From: JADJRH01 sp046351455
Lineage (GTDB): Bacteria; Myxococcota_A; Polyangia; Polyangiales; Polyangiaceae
NCBI GenBank assembly: GCA_046351455.1
Contig: JAXLYM010000019.1
Span: 1-64,000 of the forward strand
DNA: 64,000 nucleotides
Reading direction: 5' to 3'
Below are positions 13,238-22,686 of the stretch, in pieces (position 1 is the stretch's first letter; every line of letters begins with the position of its first letter). The notes beneath the pieces are model-generated. The model did not search any database and had not been told where the DNA came from. It saw only the letters and a list, made by a program, of their open reading frames with translations. The translations under genes were made by a program, and so were the position numbers.

Positions 13238-14251
13238 ATGTCGCCTCCGCTGCGAGACCCGCAGGAGAGCACTCCGCCGGCGTCGCTCCCCGCGATCCCG
13301 TCCGGCGCGGCCGCGCACGGATCGCCGCGCGGGTGCGTCGTGGTGGTGACCGGCCTCTCGGGCGCAGGGAAGAGCACCGCGCTGCACGCGCTGGAGGACC
13401 TCGGCTACTACTGCGTCGACAACCTCCCGACGCCCGTCGCGAAGGAGACCGTGGAGGTCTGCGAGCGCGGCGGCATCCGGCGCGTCGGCCTCGGCATCGA
13501 CGTGCGCGTGGGCTCCTTCCTCGACGGCGCGACGAGCGCGCTCGCGCAGATCGCGAACGGCGATCGCGAGGTGATCGTCCTGTTCCTCGACGCGTCGGAC
13601 GAGGTGCTGCTGCGGCGCTTCGGGGAGACGCGGAGGCCGCACCCCCTCTCGACGCGGACCCCGGCGGGCAGCCCCGCGACGAGCGCCGTGCTCGAAGGGA
13701 TCCACCAGGAGCGTGACCAGCTCGCGCCCCTCCGCGCCGCCGCCGCCATCGAGCTCGACACGTCGCAGATGAGCGTGCACGAGCTCCGGCGACGCGTCAT
13801 CGCGCACCTCGGTCCGGGCCGCGCCGAGCAGCCGCGCATGGAGACGCGGATCGTCACGTTCGGCTACAAATACGGCCTCCCGGTGGACGCGAGCCTCGTG
13901 CTCGACGTGCGGTTCCTCGACAATCCTTACTTCGTGCCGCACCTCCGCGCGCTCGCGGGGACGGACGAGGCGGTGCAGCGGTTCATCGCGGACAACCCCG
14001 ATGCGCGCACGTTCGTCGACAAAGTCGAGGATTTGCTAGCCTTCCTCCTCCCCAAGTACGAGGCTGAGGGAAAGAGCTACCTCACGATCGCCGTCGGCTG
14101 CACGGGCGGGCGGCACCGTTCGGTCGCTCTCGCGATCGACATCGCGGAGCGCGTCGAAAAGAAGACCGGGTTACCGATCACGGTGGTTCACCGCGACGTG
14201 GCCCGAACGGATATGATGAAGCCTGTCGCACGAACGACAGCGGGGACCTAG
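13238..14251 (+). CDS. rapZ: RNase adapter RapZ (P-loop ATPase family)
   Basis: 337 residues. After a 30-residue Pro/Ser/Ala-rich extension comes Walker A GLSGAGKST (K45), then the family features LGYYCVDNLP, FGYKYGLP, DVRFLDNPYF and VGCTGGRHRSV. In E. coli, RapZ senses glucosamine-6-phosphate and guides small RNAs to RNase E. In bacteria without that circuit the nucleotide-binding protein is conserved, but its role is open. Two consecutive hairpins lie at its 3' end (14223-14273), before ptsH. Confidence 0.93.
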   Translation: MSPPLRDPQESTPPASLPAIPSGAAAHGSPRGCVVVVTGLSGAGKSTALHALEDLGYYCVDNLPTPVAKETVEVCERGGIRRVGLGIDVRVGSFLDGATSALAQIANGDREVIVLFLDASDEVLLRRFGETRRPHPLSTRTPAGSPATSAVLEGIHQERDQLAPLRAAAAIELDTSQMSVHELRRRVIAHLGPGRAEQPRMETRIVTFGYKYGLPVDASLVLDVRFLDNPYFVPHLRALAGTDEAVQRFIADNPDARTFVDKVEDLLAFLLPKYEAEGKSYLTIAVGCTGGRHRSVALAIDIAERVEKKTGLPITVVHRDVARTDMMKPVARTTAGT

Positions 14252-14273
14252 TCGGCCATGAAAACAAGGCCGA
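14223..14273 (+). promoter_or_regulatory. Two consecutive hairpins between rapZ and ptsH
   Basis: CTGTCG-CACGAA-CGACAG (14223-14240) lies in the last codons of rapZ, and TCGGCC-ATGAAAACAA-GGCCGA (14252-14273) starts directly after the stop; both are perfect 6-bp stems. They separate hpf-ptsN-hprK-rapZ from ptsH-ptsI and could tune read-through or protect an mRNA end. No T-run follows, so a simple intrinsic terminator is unlikely. Confidence 0.4.
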
Positions 14274-14289
14274 GCTTAGCGGGCATAGC

Positions 14290-14571
14290 GTGAGCGAGAA
14301 GGTTCGGGAGAAATTCACCATCGTCAACGCGCGCGGCCTCCACGCGCGCGCGGCCACGAAGCTCGTCCAGACCGCGGGGAAATTCCCCTGCGAGGTGACG
14401 GTCACCGGCCCCGACGGAGAGAGCGCCAACGCGAAGAGCGTGATGGGCGTGCTGCTCTTGTGCGGCTCGCGCGGCACGCAGATCGAGGTGGAGGCCCGAG
14501 GGGCGCAGGCGAGCGAGGCGGTCGCCGCGATCGGCCGCTTGATCGCCGATAAGTTCGGGGAGCCGGAGTGA
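14290..14571 (+). CDS. ptsH: Phosphocarrier protein HPr (NPr-like)
   Basis: 93 residues from a GTG. The His phosphorylation site is H18 in NARGLHARAA. The regulatory Ser region is NAKSVMGVLLL with S50, equivalent to Ser46 of Bacillus HPr, and fits the presence of hprK in the same cluster. HPr takes phosphate from EI and passes it to EIIA-Ntr. The stop overlaps the EI start by one base. Confidence 0.95.
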   Translation: MSEKVREKFTIVNARGLHARAATKLVQTAGKFPCEVTVTGPDGESANAKSVMGVLLLCGSRGTQIEVEARGAQASEAVAAIGRLIADKFGEPE

Positions 14572-16346
14572 TGGAAGAGGGCGCGCGGACCCGAGCCGAG
14601 ATGCTGCGCGGCATCGCCGGCGCGCCCGGTGTTGCGATCGGCACGGCCGTGGTGATGGGGTCGGCGCGCAACACGTACCCGCGCCGCCACATCCACGACG
14701 CGGACGCGCCCCACGAGCTCCAGCGGTTCCACGAGGCTGTCGATCGCGTCAAATCGAACCTGCGCGAGATGTCGGCGCGCCTCGGCGACAAGCCCGCGGA
14801 GGCCGCGATCCTGGAGGCGTACGTCGCCATGGTCGGCGACGAGGTGCTGCACGACGCGGTGAAGAAGCAGCTCCACATGGAGAAGCGCTGCGCGGAGTGG
14901 GCCGTCGTCGCCGCCTGCGCGGAGATCGCGCGCCGCATCGCCGCGATCGACGATCCGTACCTCCGCGAGCGCTCCCACGACGTCGAGTTCGTCGGCGAGC
15001 GCCTCTTGCGCGCGCTCATGGGCGCCGGCGGCGTGGAGGGCACCATCCCGAAGCTCGCGGGCCGCTCCGTGCTCGTCGGCCACGATCTCTCCCCCGCCGA
15101 CACCGCGGGCCTCGTGACGGAGCCGGTCGTCGGCTTCGTCACCGAGATGGGCACGCGCACGAGCCACACGTCGATCATGGCGCGCGCGCTGGAGATCCCG
15201 GCCGTCGTCGGCGTGACGGAGGCGCTGGCGCGCATCGCGACCGGCGACATGGTGATCGTCGACGGCCTGCGCGGCGTCGTCATCGTCGACCCCACGGAGG
15301 AGCAGCTCGACGAGGCGAGGACGCGCGCCGAGCGGTACACCGCGTTCTCGCGCGAGCTGCAGGAGTCTCGCGATCGCGCCCCCGCGAGCCTCGACGGCAC
15401 GCGCATCACGCTCCGCGCGAACGTGGAGCTCCCCGCGGAGGCGATCCTCGCGCGCGACTACGGCGCGGAGGGCATCGGCCTCTACCGAACGGAATTCCTC
15501 TACATCGACCGCCTCTCGCCGCCGACGGAGGACGAGCAGTTCGAGGTGTTCCGCGCCGTGGTCGAGGCGATCCGTCCTCGGCCCGTGGTGCTGCGCACGT
15601 TCGACATCGGCGGCGACAAATTCGTCTCGACGTTCCAGCTCCCGCCCGAGATGAACCCGATGCTGGGCCTCCGAGCGATCCGCCTCGCGCTGTCGCGGCC
15701 GGACGTGTTCCTGGAGCAGCTCCGCGCGATGGTGCGCGCGTCCGCCTACGGCGACGTCCGCATCATGATCCCGATGGTCGCGAGCCTGTCGGAGCTGCGC
15801 GAGACGAAGACGCTGCTGGAAGAGGCGCGCGCGCAGGTGAAGGCGCGCGGTCAGGCGATGGCCGAGCACATCCCGCTCGGCGTGATGATCGAGGTCCCGT
15901 CGGCCGCGCTCATGGTCGACAAGTTCGCGCAGGAGGCCGCGTTCCTCAGCCTCGGCACGAACGACTTGATCCAGTACGCGCTCGCCGTGGACCGCACCGC
16001 GCGCAACCTCGCGTACCTCGCGTCCCCGTTCGATCCGTCGATCCTGCGGCTGATCTCGAACGTGGTGCGCGCGGGCGTGCTCTACAACTGTCCGGTCTCG
16101 ATCTGCGGCGCCGCCGCCAGCGATCCGCTCTGCGCGACGCTGCTGATGGGGCTCGGGTTGCGCGACTTCTCGATGGAGTCGGCCGCGATCCCGGAGATCA
16201 AAGAGGCCTTCCGCCGCATCAAGATCAGCGAGGCGGAGGCGATCGCCGAGGAGGCGCTCGCGTGCACGACGGCCGACGAGGTCGAGCACTGCGTGGCCGC
16301 CGCGCTCGCGACCAAGTTCTACGACCTCTTGACCGGCGAACGCTGA
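14571..16346 (+). CDS. ptsI: PTS enzyme I (phosphoenolpyruvate-protein phosphotransferase)
   Basis: 591 residues from ATG 14571; the GTG three bases earlier is also possible. The phospho-His is H199 in GTRTSHTSIMARAL. The PEP-binding barrel has EGIGLYRTEFLY, a GGDK motif and LGTNDLIQYALAVDR, and the catalytic Cys is C512 in VSICGAA. The residue after CG is Ala where most enzymes I have Glu (CGE), an odd change in a conserved loop. There is no N-terminal GAF domain, so this is the sugar-type architecture rather than the longer nitrogen type. The enzyme starts the chain EI to HPr to EIIA; no EIIB/EIIC permease is encoded here. Confidence 0.95.
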   Translation: MEEGARTRAEMLRGIAGAPGVAIGTAVVMGSARNTYPRRHIHDADAPHELQRFHEAVDRVKSNLREMSARLGDKPAEAAILEAYVAMVGDEVLHDAVKKQLHMEKRCAEWAVVAACAEIARRIAAIDDPYLRERSHDVEFVGERLLRALMGAGGVEGTIPKLAGRSVLVGHDLSPADTAGLVTEPVVGFVTEMGTRTSHTSIMARALEIPAVVGVTEALARIATGDMVIVDGLRGVVIVDPTEEQLDEARTRAERYTAFSRELQESRDRAPASLDGTRITLRANVELPAEAILARDYGAEGIGLYRTEFLYIDRLSPPTEDEQFEVFRAVVEAIRPRPVVLRTFDIGGDKFVSTFQLPPEMNPMLGLRAIRLALSRPDVFLEQLRAMVRASAYGDVRIMIPMVASLSELRETKTLLEEARAQVKARGQAMAEHIPLGVMIEVPSAALMVDKFAQEAAFLSLGTNDLIQYALAVDRTARNLAYLASPFDPSILRLISNVVRAGVLYNCPVSICGAAASDPLCATLLMGLGLRDFSMESAAIPEIKEAFRRIKISEAEAIAEEALACTTADEVEHCVAAALATKFYDLLTGER

Positions 16347-16362
16347 GCAAGCGGCGCGGAGG

Positions 16363-16438
16363 GGTGCCCACCCCCGGCCGCGCCACGCGCGTCCGCCCCT
16401 CCCAAATCGCTCACTGTCGTTCGCGAAGGGAGGGGCTC
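16363..16438 (+). repeat. Dispersed ~75-bp palindromic intergenic element, copy 1
   Basis: It starts GGTGCCCACCCCCGGCC and contains CCCCTCCC, then a spacer with a TTCGCGAA core, then GGGAGGGG, an 8-bp stem. It lies 16 bases after the ptsI stop in the gap before the convergent gene ending at 16581. It is nearly identical to the reverse complement of the copy at 56467-56542 and clearly related to the copy at 46149-46222. Confidence 0.8.
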
Positions 16439-16580
16439 GTTCCACCGCGCAGTCCACTGCCGGAGACGTCCTCGCGCGACGCTACGCGCCTCGTGGAGGC
16501 TCCGCAGCGCACGGCGAGCAAACTTGTGTTGGAGGGGATTTGCGGCGGCTACCGAGGATGGCAGCCGCCGCGAGGCAGGA

Positions 16581-17951
16581 TCACTGAGCGGTGGGCGCGG
16601 AGTAGCCGTTGAGCTGCGGGATCTCGTCCTTGGAGAGGACGCAGCGCGCCTCCGTCGTCGGCCCCGTGAGGAGGCCGGCGTTGTCGGGCAAGCCGTAGAA
16701 CGTGCCCACCACCGGCAGCAGGGTCATGTCGGTCTTGCACTCGATCGGACCGAAGTCCGGGTTGATGCCGGAGCCGACCGCGCGCCCGTGAGCCGCGTCG
16801 GGCTCGGGGTTGCACAGCTCGGCGCCGGTGACCACGTGCGAGCAGGAGTCGCCCGCGCAGACGTTGAAGTCCGACTTCGTGCAGTCCGAGTCCGCGAGGC
16901 AGTTCACGCAGAAGCCGACCGCCGTATCGCACTTCGGATTGCCGTTCGTCGCGGTGCAGTCCGCGTCGCTCTGGCAAGCGTGAATGCAGATGCCGTAGTC
17001 GGGCGAGCACGTCGGATACGCCGCGTCCGCGCACTCCGAGTCCGCCGCGCACAGAGCCGCTCCGAACTCGGGATCTGCGTACGGGAACTCGTCGCAGGGG
17101 ATGGCCGGCCACATGCCGACGGCCTTGTACTTCGCGACGCAGCCGTTCAGCGTGATGGTGACGTCCGCGGAGAACTGGGTCCCCGTGGCCGCCGCCGTCA
17201 CGTAGAAGTTCACGTTGCTCCACTCGTACTTGAGGTCGGCCGCGGGGATGTTGACCGCGACCACGCAGACGCCTTCCGTCGCGCCCGTGTCGATGGCGCA
17301 CGCGCCGTCCTGCACGCCGTTGCAGTCCGCGTCCGCCGTGCACGAGGCAGGCAGAGCGCACGCGCCCGGCGTTCCGGCAGCCGGATCCGCGCCCGCACAC
17401 ACGTAGTTGAAGTTCGTGTTGCAGTCGGTGTCCGCCATGCACTCGGCCGGCAGCATGTCGTCGAGCAGCGGGTAGTTCGCCGGATCCGACGGGAACACGC
17501 CGCCCGGGAAGATGACCTGCGCCGGCGCGAAGTTCGTCGCGTGGCACATGTCATCCGAGTCGGGAAGCGTGTCGGAGAACGCACCGATGGCGTTCGGCTG
17601 CACGATGTCGCCCGCGGCACCGTAGTTCTCCGTCAGCCATGTGAGATCGCCGAGCGCCTGCGTGCGGACCGCGACCGTGGTCTTCGTGAAGTCGCGCGTC
17701 TTGTCGCCGGCGTCCGGGTGATAGCTCTGGAAGCCAACGATCTCGCCCTTGAAGTCGGCGCACTCGCCCGTGCCTTCGACGAGGACGTAGCGAACGGCGA
17801 ACGCCGAGAGACCTTCAAAGTTGAGGCCGATCTGCGGAGTGGAGGTCTGGCCGACGGTGCACTCCGGCTTCGAGATCGTGCAGTTGAAGTTCGCGATCCC
17901 CGCCGCCGAGGCGGCGAGGCCGAAGATGAGGAGGCTCTTTCTGAAGTTCAT
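16581..17951 (-). CDS. Cys-rich exported protein linked to a TonB receptor
   Basis: 456 residues with an N-terminal signal (KSLLIFGLAASAAGIA) followed closely by a Cys (NFNCTI); the residue before the Cys is unusual for a lipobox, so lipidation is uncertain. Five or more short motifs of the form D-[AST]-[DE]-C (TDCN, ADCN, SECA, ADCT, SDCT) sit in Cys-rich blocks typical of myxobacterial exported proteins; the remainder looks beta-rich. The start is 18 bases downstream of the TonB receptor stop, so the pair is an operon. By analogy with SusC/SusD-like pairs it may be an accessory binding protein for the receptor (inference); there is no SusD sequence match. Confidence 0.75.
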   Translation of the reverse strand: MNFRKSLLIFGLAASAAGIANFNCTISKPECTVGQTSTPQIGLNFEGLSAFAVRYVLVEGTGECADFKGEIVGFQSYHPDAGDKTRDFTKTTVAVRTQALGDLTWLTENYGAAGDIVQPNAIGAFSDTLPDSDDMCHATNFAPAQVIFPGGVFPSDPANYPLLDDMLPAECMADTDCNTNFNYVCAGADPAAGTPGACALPASCTADADCNGVQDGACAIDTGATEGVCVVAVNIPAADLKYEWSNVNFYVTAAATGTQFSADVTITLNGCVAKYKAVGMWPAIPCDEFPYADPEFGAALCAADSECADAAYPTCSPDYGICIHACQSDADCTATNGNPKCDTAVGFCVNCLADSDCTKSDFNVCAGDSCSHVVTGAELCNPEPDAAHGRAVGSGINPDFGPIECKTDMTLLPVVGTFYGLPDNAGLLTGPTTEARCVLSKDEIPQLNGYSAPTAQ

Positions 17952-17969
17952 GGTTCCGTGGCTCCTTGC

Positions 17970-20900
17970 TCAGAAAGTGACCTTCGCGCCGAAGCGGAAC
18001 GTGCGAGGCGACTGATAGGCCGCGGGTTTGCCGTAGTTCGGGTTCTTCTCGGCCGCGAGGAACGGCGTACCATCCGGGTGCTGGAGGCAGTCCGGAGCGA
18101 GCTTGCCAGGCGCGCAGACCTTCGGCCCCAGCTTGCCATCCGAGCCCTTGACGGGCTTCGCGTCGACCAGGGGCGTGACGTCGGTGAACGTGTAGTCCTC
18201 GTCGACCGCCGTGACTTCCTGGAAGTTGAAGATGTTGAAGATGTCCATGTAGACGCTGAGCGCGGACTGCTTGGACAGCTTCAGGTCGTACTGCAAGTGA
18301 CCGTCGAAGCGGTGCACGTAGGGGAGACGCTCACCGGCGCCACGGGGCAGGATCTGCACCTCGCTGCTGCCGTAGATCGGGTGCGCGCCGAGGAAGCTCG
18401 TCGGGCCGCCGGTCCGGCCGGAGTAGCCGAGGCCGAGGTTGAGCTGCATGTAGTTCGGGCCGTTGAAGAACTCGTTGAACGGGAAATCGCGGGCCGCGTA
18501 GACCTTGATCTCATGCGTGGAGTCGCCGGGGAGCGGCCCGTAGCGGTTCACCGTCAGCGACTTGAGGTCGAAGTCGGAGTTCGCGTTCGGGTCGAGCTGG
18601 CCGGTCTCGGAGCGGTACAGACCGCCGATGTTGCCGCGCAGGTAAGAGAGCGTGTAGCTGACCTGGGCGAGCCACTTGTCGGAGAAGTTCTTCGTGAAGA
18701 ACAGCGACACGCCGTCGTAGTCGCGCTGCCCGTGCGGGAAGTCCTTCGCGATGCCGCTGCCGGGGTTGCCGATGAAGTACGTGGTCGCCTCATCGCGGCT
18801 CATGTCCTCGATGACCTCGACCATGTAGCGGTGGACGTACTGCAAGCCGAGGCGCCCGTCCGGGAAGATCTCGTACTCGCCGCCGACCACGATCTCGTCC
18901 GACGACTGCGGCTGCAGGTTCGGATCGACGGGGACCTTGGCGTTGCCGGTCGCGAACCAGTACTGGTTCGGATCGTAGGACGTGCCGAAGACGCGACCGC
19001 GCGAACGGCGAGTGGCGTCCTGCGTGCAGATGCCCGTCGCGCCCGCGAGCGTGCGCGGATCGCAGGAGTTCTCGGGCGTGGCGCCGCCGGCCGTGTACGA
19101 GCGGTGACGCGAGCCCACCTGCGACTCACCGGGGAAGCCGCGGTCGGAGATGTCGAGCGGGATGCTCTCGTAGTAGCGCGCGAAGTTCGCATAGATCTTC
19201 GAGCGGCCCTGCTGCGTGATGTCGTAGACGATGCCGACGCGCGGCGAGAACTCGGTCGGGAGCGCGATCGCCACCTTACCGTCGTTGCCGAAGACGTACT
19301 GGCTGTCGTAGCGCACGCCGAGGTTCAGCGTGACCTTGTCGAGCAAGCTCCAGGAGTCCTGCACGAAGGCGCCGAACGACGACGACGACGAGTTGGCCCG
19401 CTGGAAGTCCTGGATGACCGCGGTGTCGGGCCCCGTGAGGAAGCCGTACTGACGCGACTCGTTGAAGGCCGTGCCGCCGCCGTTCTCGGAGTAGCGGACG
19501 TGGCCGGAGTACGCCTTCTTGTGGTCGTAGCTCATCTGCTCGAAGTCGAGGCCGGCCTTGACCACGTGGTGACCGAGGCCCTGGAAGAGCTTCGTGAGGA
19601 TCAGCTTGCCGTGGTAGCGGTCGAGCTGCGCGTCGTCGATGTAGTCCGGACCACCTTGGAAGTACGTGGTCGTCGGGCACTGCGGATCGCGCGCGACGCT
19701 GCCGTCCGCGGCGAAGACGGCGTCGGCGCACGCGCCGGCCGGGACTGTCCCGTACTGGAAGAAGCCGGTGCGGCCCTTGTTGCTCGCCGAGAAGTCCGTG
19801 ATCGAGTGCACGTACGGGACGGATCGCTGCCACTGGATCGACGGCACGCCCGCGAGGCCCGTGCTGCTGCCGATCTCGGAGCCGTCGGACGGGAGGCGCG
19901 CGGCGCGCTGGTGGTGCCAGCCGACCGACGCGTCGATGAGGAAGGACTTGTTGTCGAAGGCGCCGTTCCACTTGAGGGTGAGATCGTTCGCCTCGGACAC
20001 GTACTTGTGCGCGGCCGCGGAGAAGTCGTTCGCGCCGCCCTCGATGCCGCCGCTCTGCGGATCGATGCCCCAGATGCCGGCGCCGCCGGAGTCCGAGGGA
20101 GCGCCGTAGACGGAGAGCTCGAGCTGGTTGTCCTGGTTGACCGCGTACGTCAGCTTGCCGATGTACTGCAGGCCGCGCTCGATCGCGGGGCGCACGACGG
20201 GGGTCGTGCCCGGGATCTGCTCCACGGTGGGGTCGCCGTTGGCGTCACGGACGAAGTCCATGATCGGCTGCCCGTTCTCGTCGAGCACCGGGTTGCCCGC
20301 GGCGTCCTTCACGGGGGACGTCCCGATCATGCGACGGTTGAGCGTCTGCGTGACGCTGTAGCGCGTGGAGTTGAAGGAGATGCCGCCGTAGAAGAAGAGG
20401 CGGTCCTTGATGATCGGGCCGCCGATCTCCGCGCCGAAGTCGTGGATGAGATCGACCTTGCGCTGCGTCGCCACCGTCTGACCGGCGGTGAGCACCTTGG
20501 TGCGATCGCCCTCGAGCGCGCCCGGCGAGAAGTTCATGAACGCGGAGCCGTGGAACTCGTTGCCGCCGCTCTTCGTGACGACGTTGAGCACGCCGCCGGT
20601 GGAGCGTCCGTACTCCGGCATGTAGCCGCCGCTGATGACGCTGACCTCTTTCACGAAGTCGACGGAGAGCGGGGTGCCGACGATGCCGTACGCCGGGTTG
20701 TTCACGGACAGACCGTCGACGATGTACTGGTTCTCCGGCGAAGTCGTGCCGTTGATGGAGACGCCGTAGTCGTCGTTCTTCGCGCCCGGAGCCACCTCTG
20801 CCACGGACTCGAAGGAGCGAGCAGCGCCGCCCTTCGCGCCGGGACGCGCAAGCGCGACACGGCTCGTGAAGTCCTTGGTGAGCGTGGTGCCTTGCTGGCT

Positions 20901-21350
20901 GGATCCGACGTCGACCGTCGGCGCCTTGCCGACGACGTCGACCACGGTCGCTTGCAGAGCGAGCGGCGCGAGCGTGATGTTCGCGCGGATCGTCTGGTTC
21001 GCGTTCAGCGTGACCTGGCTGCCCGACGGCTTGTAACCGTCGTTCGTCACGCGGAGCGAATAAGCGCCCGGAGCAAGGTTCGGGATGCGGTAGCTACCCG
21101 AGCTATCAGTGACGACTACCTGTTCACCCGTCGCGCCAGCCACCTCGACGACCACGTCTGCCAGAGGCTTCTTGGTCACCGTGTCAGTCACGGATCCGAC
21201 GATGACGCCAGTGGTAGCGTCGGCCAAAGCCACGGCCGGAGACAGCATGACGGCTGCCGGCACGAGGGCCCAAAGAGAACGCGCAAGCAAGGTGCGCGCG
21301 ATGGCTCCGCTACGTCCAAGCGGAAGCCCCAACAATGTCGAACGTCGCAC
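17970..21350 (-). CDS. Oar-like TonB-dependent receptor with carboxypeptidase-regulatory domain
   Basis: 1126 residues. The start is GTG 21350 with GGAGG five bases upstream. After a long signal peptide (cleavage near AVALADA) comes a carboxypeptidase-regulatory-like beta domain (GVIVGSVTDTVTKKPLADV, then SGSYRIPNLAPGAYSL), then the plug (NQYIVDGLSVNNPAYG, GGYMPEYGRSTGGVLNVVTKSG) and a large barrel ending TFRFGAKVTF with a terminal Phe. This architecture is that of Myxococcus Oar and of Bacteroidetes outer-membrane receptors, which move oligopeptides, carbohydrates or exported proteins across the outer membrane. The energising tonB-exbB-exbD genes are divergent and adjacent. The ligand cannot be read from the sequence. 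Confidence 0.92.
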   Translation of the reverse strand: MRRSTLLGLPLGRSGAIARTLLARSLWALVPAAVMLSPAVALADATTGVIVGSVTDTVTKKPLADVVVEVAGATGEQVVVTDSSGSYRIPNLAPGAYSLRVTNDGYKPSGSQVTLNANQTIRANITLAPLALQATVVDVVGKAPTVDVGSSQQGTTLTKDFTSRVALARPGAKGGAARSFESVAEVAPGAKNDDYGVSINGTTSPENQYIVDGLSVNNPAYGIVGTPLSVDFVKEVSVISGGYMPEYGRSTGGVLNVVTKSGGNEFHGSAFMNFSPGALEGDRTKVLTAGQTVATQRKVDLIHDFGAEIGGPIIKDRLFFYGGISFNSTRYSVTQTLNRRMIGTSPVKDAAGNPVLDENGQPIMDFVRDANGDPTVEQIPGTTPVVRPAIERGLQYIGKLTYAVNQDNQLELSVYGAPSDSGGAGIWGIDPQSGGIEGGANDFSAAAHKYVSEANDLTLKWNGAFDNKSFLIDASVGWHHQRAARLPSDGSEIGSSTGLAGVPSIQWQRSVPYVHSITDFSASNKGRTGFFQYGTVPAGACADAVFAADGSVARDPQCPTTTYFQGGPDYIDDAQLDRYHGKLILTKLFQGLGHHVVKAGLDFEQMSYDHKKAYSGHVRYSENGGGTAFNESRQYGFLTGPDTAVIQDFQRANSSSSSFGAFVQDSWSLLDKVTLNLGVRYDSQYVFGNDGKVAIALPTEFSPRVGIVYDITQQGRSKIYANFARYYESIPLDISDRGFPGESQVGSRHRSYTAGGATPENSCDPRTLAGATGICTQDATRRSRGRVFGTSYDPNQYWFATGNAKVPVDPNLQPQSSDEIVVGGEYEIFPDGRLGLQYVHRYMVEVIEDMSRDEATTYFIGNPGSGIAKDFPHGQRDYDGVSLFFTKNFSDKWLAQVSYTLSYLRGNIGGLYRSETGQLDPNANSDFDLKSLTVNRYGPLPGDSTHEIKVYAARDFPFNEFFNGPNYMQLNLGLGYSGRTGGPTSFLGAHPIYGSSEVQILPRGAGERLPYVHRFDGHLQYDLKLSKQSALSVYMDIFNIFNFQEVTAVDEDYTFTDVTPLVDAKPVKGSDGKLGPKVCAPGKLAPDCLQHPDGTPFLAAEKNPNYGKPAAYQSPRTFRFGAKVTF

Positions 21351-21806
21351 AAAAACCTCCTCGGCCTAAGAAACCTCGGACAGCAGCGCGCACCATACAA
21401 CCTTTCGACCTCTTGTGAACAGCAAGCGTCGCTCGCTTAACGATCGTTCGGTCCGAAGGTCCGTCGCGGAGCGAGTTTGGAGGCGGCGCGACCGCGCAGC
21501 GACGGCTGGAGAAAACGAAGGTGGCCCGCGAGCCGAGCGCGACACGCGCCTTCGCAGGTGCGGCTTTGAGCGATCGCGATCGATTGCCTGAGCCGGATTC
21601 GAGGTCTTGAGGCACCGCGCTCGCGATCCTCATTTCGATCGAGACCAGCGCGTCGATCGAGAGGTCGCGACGCCGTGCGGCGCACGGATCCGCGGGCAGC
21701 GCTGAAAACTTCCGTCGAAGAAGGAACGTCAAGTACGCCCAGCCGCGGCGGTCGCGAATCGTCGCGAGGTCGTCTATACAGGGGGCAGAGAGAGGCGTTC
21801 CTTTCG
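21351..21806. promoter_or_regulatory. 456-base divergent promoter region, receptor versus tonB
   Basis: No gene is apparent here. On the plus strand TATACA at 21775-21780 is a plausible -10 hexamer about 30 bases before the tonB ATG, but there is no convincing -35. Repeated TCGCGA and GATCG motifs (for example GCGATCGCGATCGATTGC near 21570-21590) make it rich in small palindromes. Both transport operons are presumably controlled from here; no Fur-like box is clear. Confidence 0.45.
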
Positions 21807-22589
21807 ATGTTCGACTCCGTTCTGAACCGAGCGCAAGTTCCGAAGAGGCAGATCGGCACCGGCGCAGCTTTCGCTGTTGCATTTCATCTCTGGCTGGTGA
21901 TCGCGATGATCTGGCTCTGGAAGGGCGATCATCACGACAAGAAGGAGGCCGTCGACGTCACGTTCGTCGCGGCGCTCCCGCCTCCGCCTCCTCCGCCTCC
22001 GCCACCTCCTCCCGGCGGCGGCCCCACGAAGCCGAAGAATCCGACACCCGTCCAGAAGAAGGTCGAAGTCGACCCGGACGTGTACAAGGACTCCAAGGAA
22101 GAGAAGAAGCCGGAGGAGAAGAAGGAAGAGGAGAAGCCCGCGGAGACGCAGCAAGAGGGCGGCGTCGAAGGCGGCGTGGACGGCGGCGTCGCGGGCGGCG
22201 TCGTCGGCGGTGTGGTCGGCGGCGTCGTGGGCGGCGTGCTCGGCGGCGTGCTCGGCGGCACGGGAACAGCGCCTGTTCCGAGCGCTCCTCCGCCCACGTT
22301 CTCCACGCTCAGCATCGGCGATCCGAACCTCGATCAGACGAGCTGCCCGCCGGTCGGCATGCCGCCGTACCCGCAGGAGGCGCGCGCGGCGAAGGTCGAG
22401 ACGACCGTGATCGCCCGCTGCGTCGTCGAGACGTCGGGCTCGCTCACGTGCAGCCTGATCAAGAGCCACCCGTTCCTGGAGGCGTCGACGAAGGCGTTCC
22501 TCGCGGGAGCGCACGTGAAGCCTTTCACGGCGCACGGCCAGCCGGTCCGGGTCGCCTGCAATTACCCCTTCCGTTTCAAGCTCGAGTAG
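21807..22589 (+). CDS. tonB: TonB energy transducer with Gly-Val repeat linker
   Basis: 260 residues from ATG 21807. One membrane helix (about 18-38, AAFAVAFHLWLVIAMIWLW), a polyproline run of 12, a Lys/Glu-rich segment, about ten repeats of the GGV type, then a TonB C-terminal domain (PPYPQEARAAKVETTVIARCVV, ending FRFKLE). It spans the periplasm and passes proton-motive energy from ExbB/ExbD to the receptor's TonB box. The Gly-Val linker is not the Pro-Glu/Pro-Lys linker of E. coli TonB. Two Cys in the C-terminal domain (RCVV, LTCSL) may pair. Confidence 0.88.
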   Translation: MFDSVLNRAQVPKRQIGTGAAFAVAFHLWLVIAMIWLWKGDHHDKKEAVDVTFVAALPPPPPPPPPPPPGGGPTKPKNPTPVQKKVEVDPDVYKDSKEEKKPEEKKEEEKPAETQQEGGVEGGVDGGVAGGVVGGVVGGVVGGVLGGVLGGTGTAPVPSAPPPTFSTLSIGDPNLDQTSCPPVGMPPYPQEARAAKVETTVIARCVVETSGSLTCSLIKSHPFLEASTKAFLAGAHVKPFTAHGQPVRVACNYPFRFKLE

Positions 22590-22686
22590 GCATTCGCCCG
22601 GGGCTCGCAGCACACGGAGCCGGCCGGGTCAGGGACAACTGCTGCTTTGGGATAGCGCGCCGACGGCGCGGTAGAGGTCGAATGAC

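Noticed and set aside
16524..21440. 1638-codon plus-strand open frame opposite the TonB receptor
   Set aside because: Shadow of the high-GC receptor gene: Arg/Val/Asp-rich, no domain, and the minus-strand protein has clear receptor motifs.
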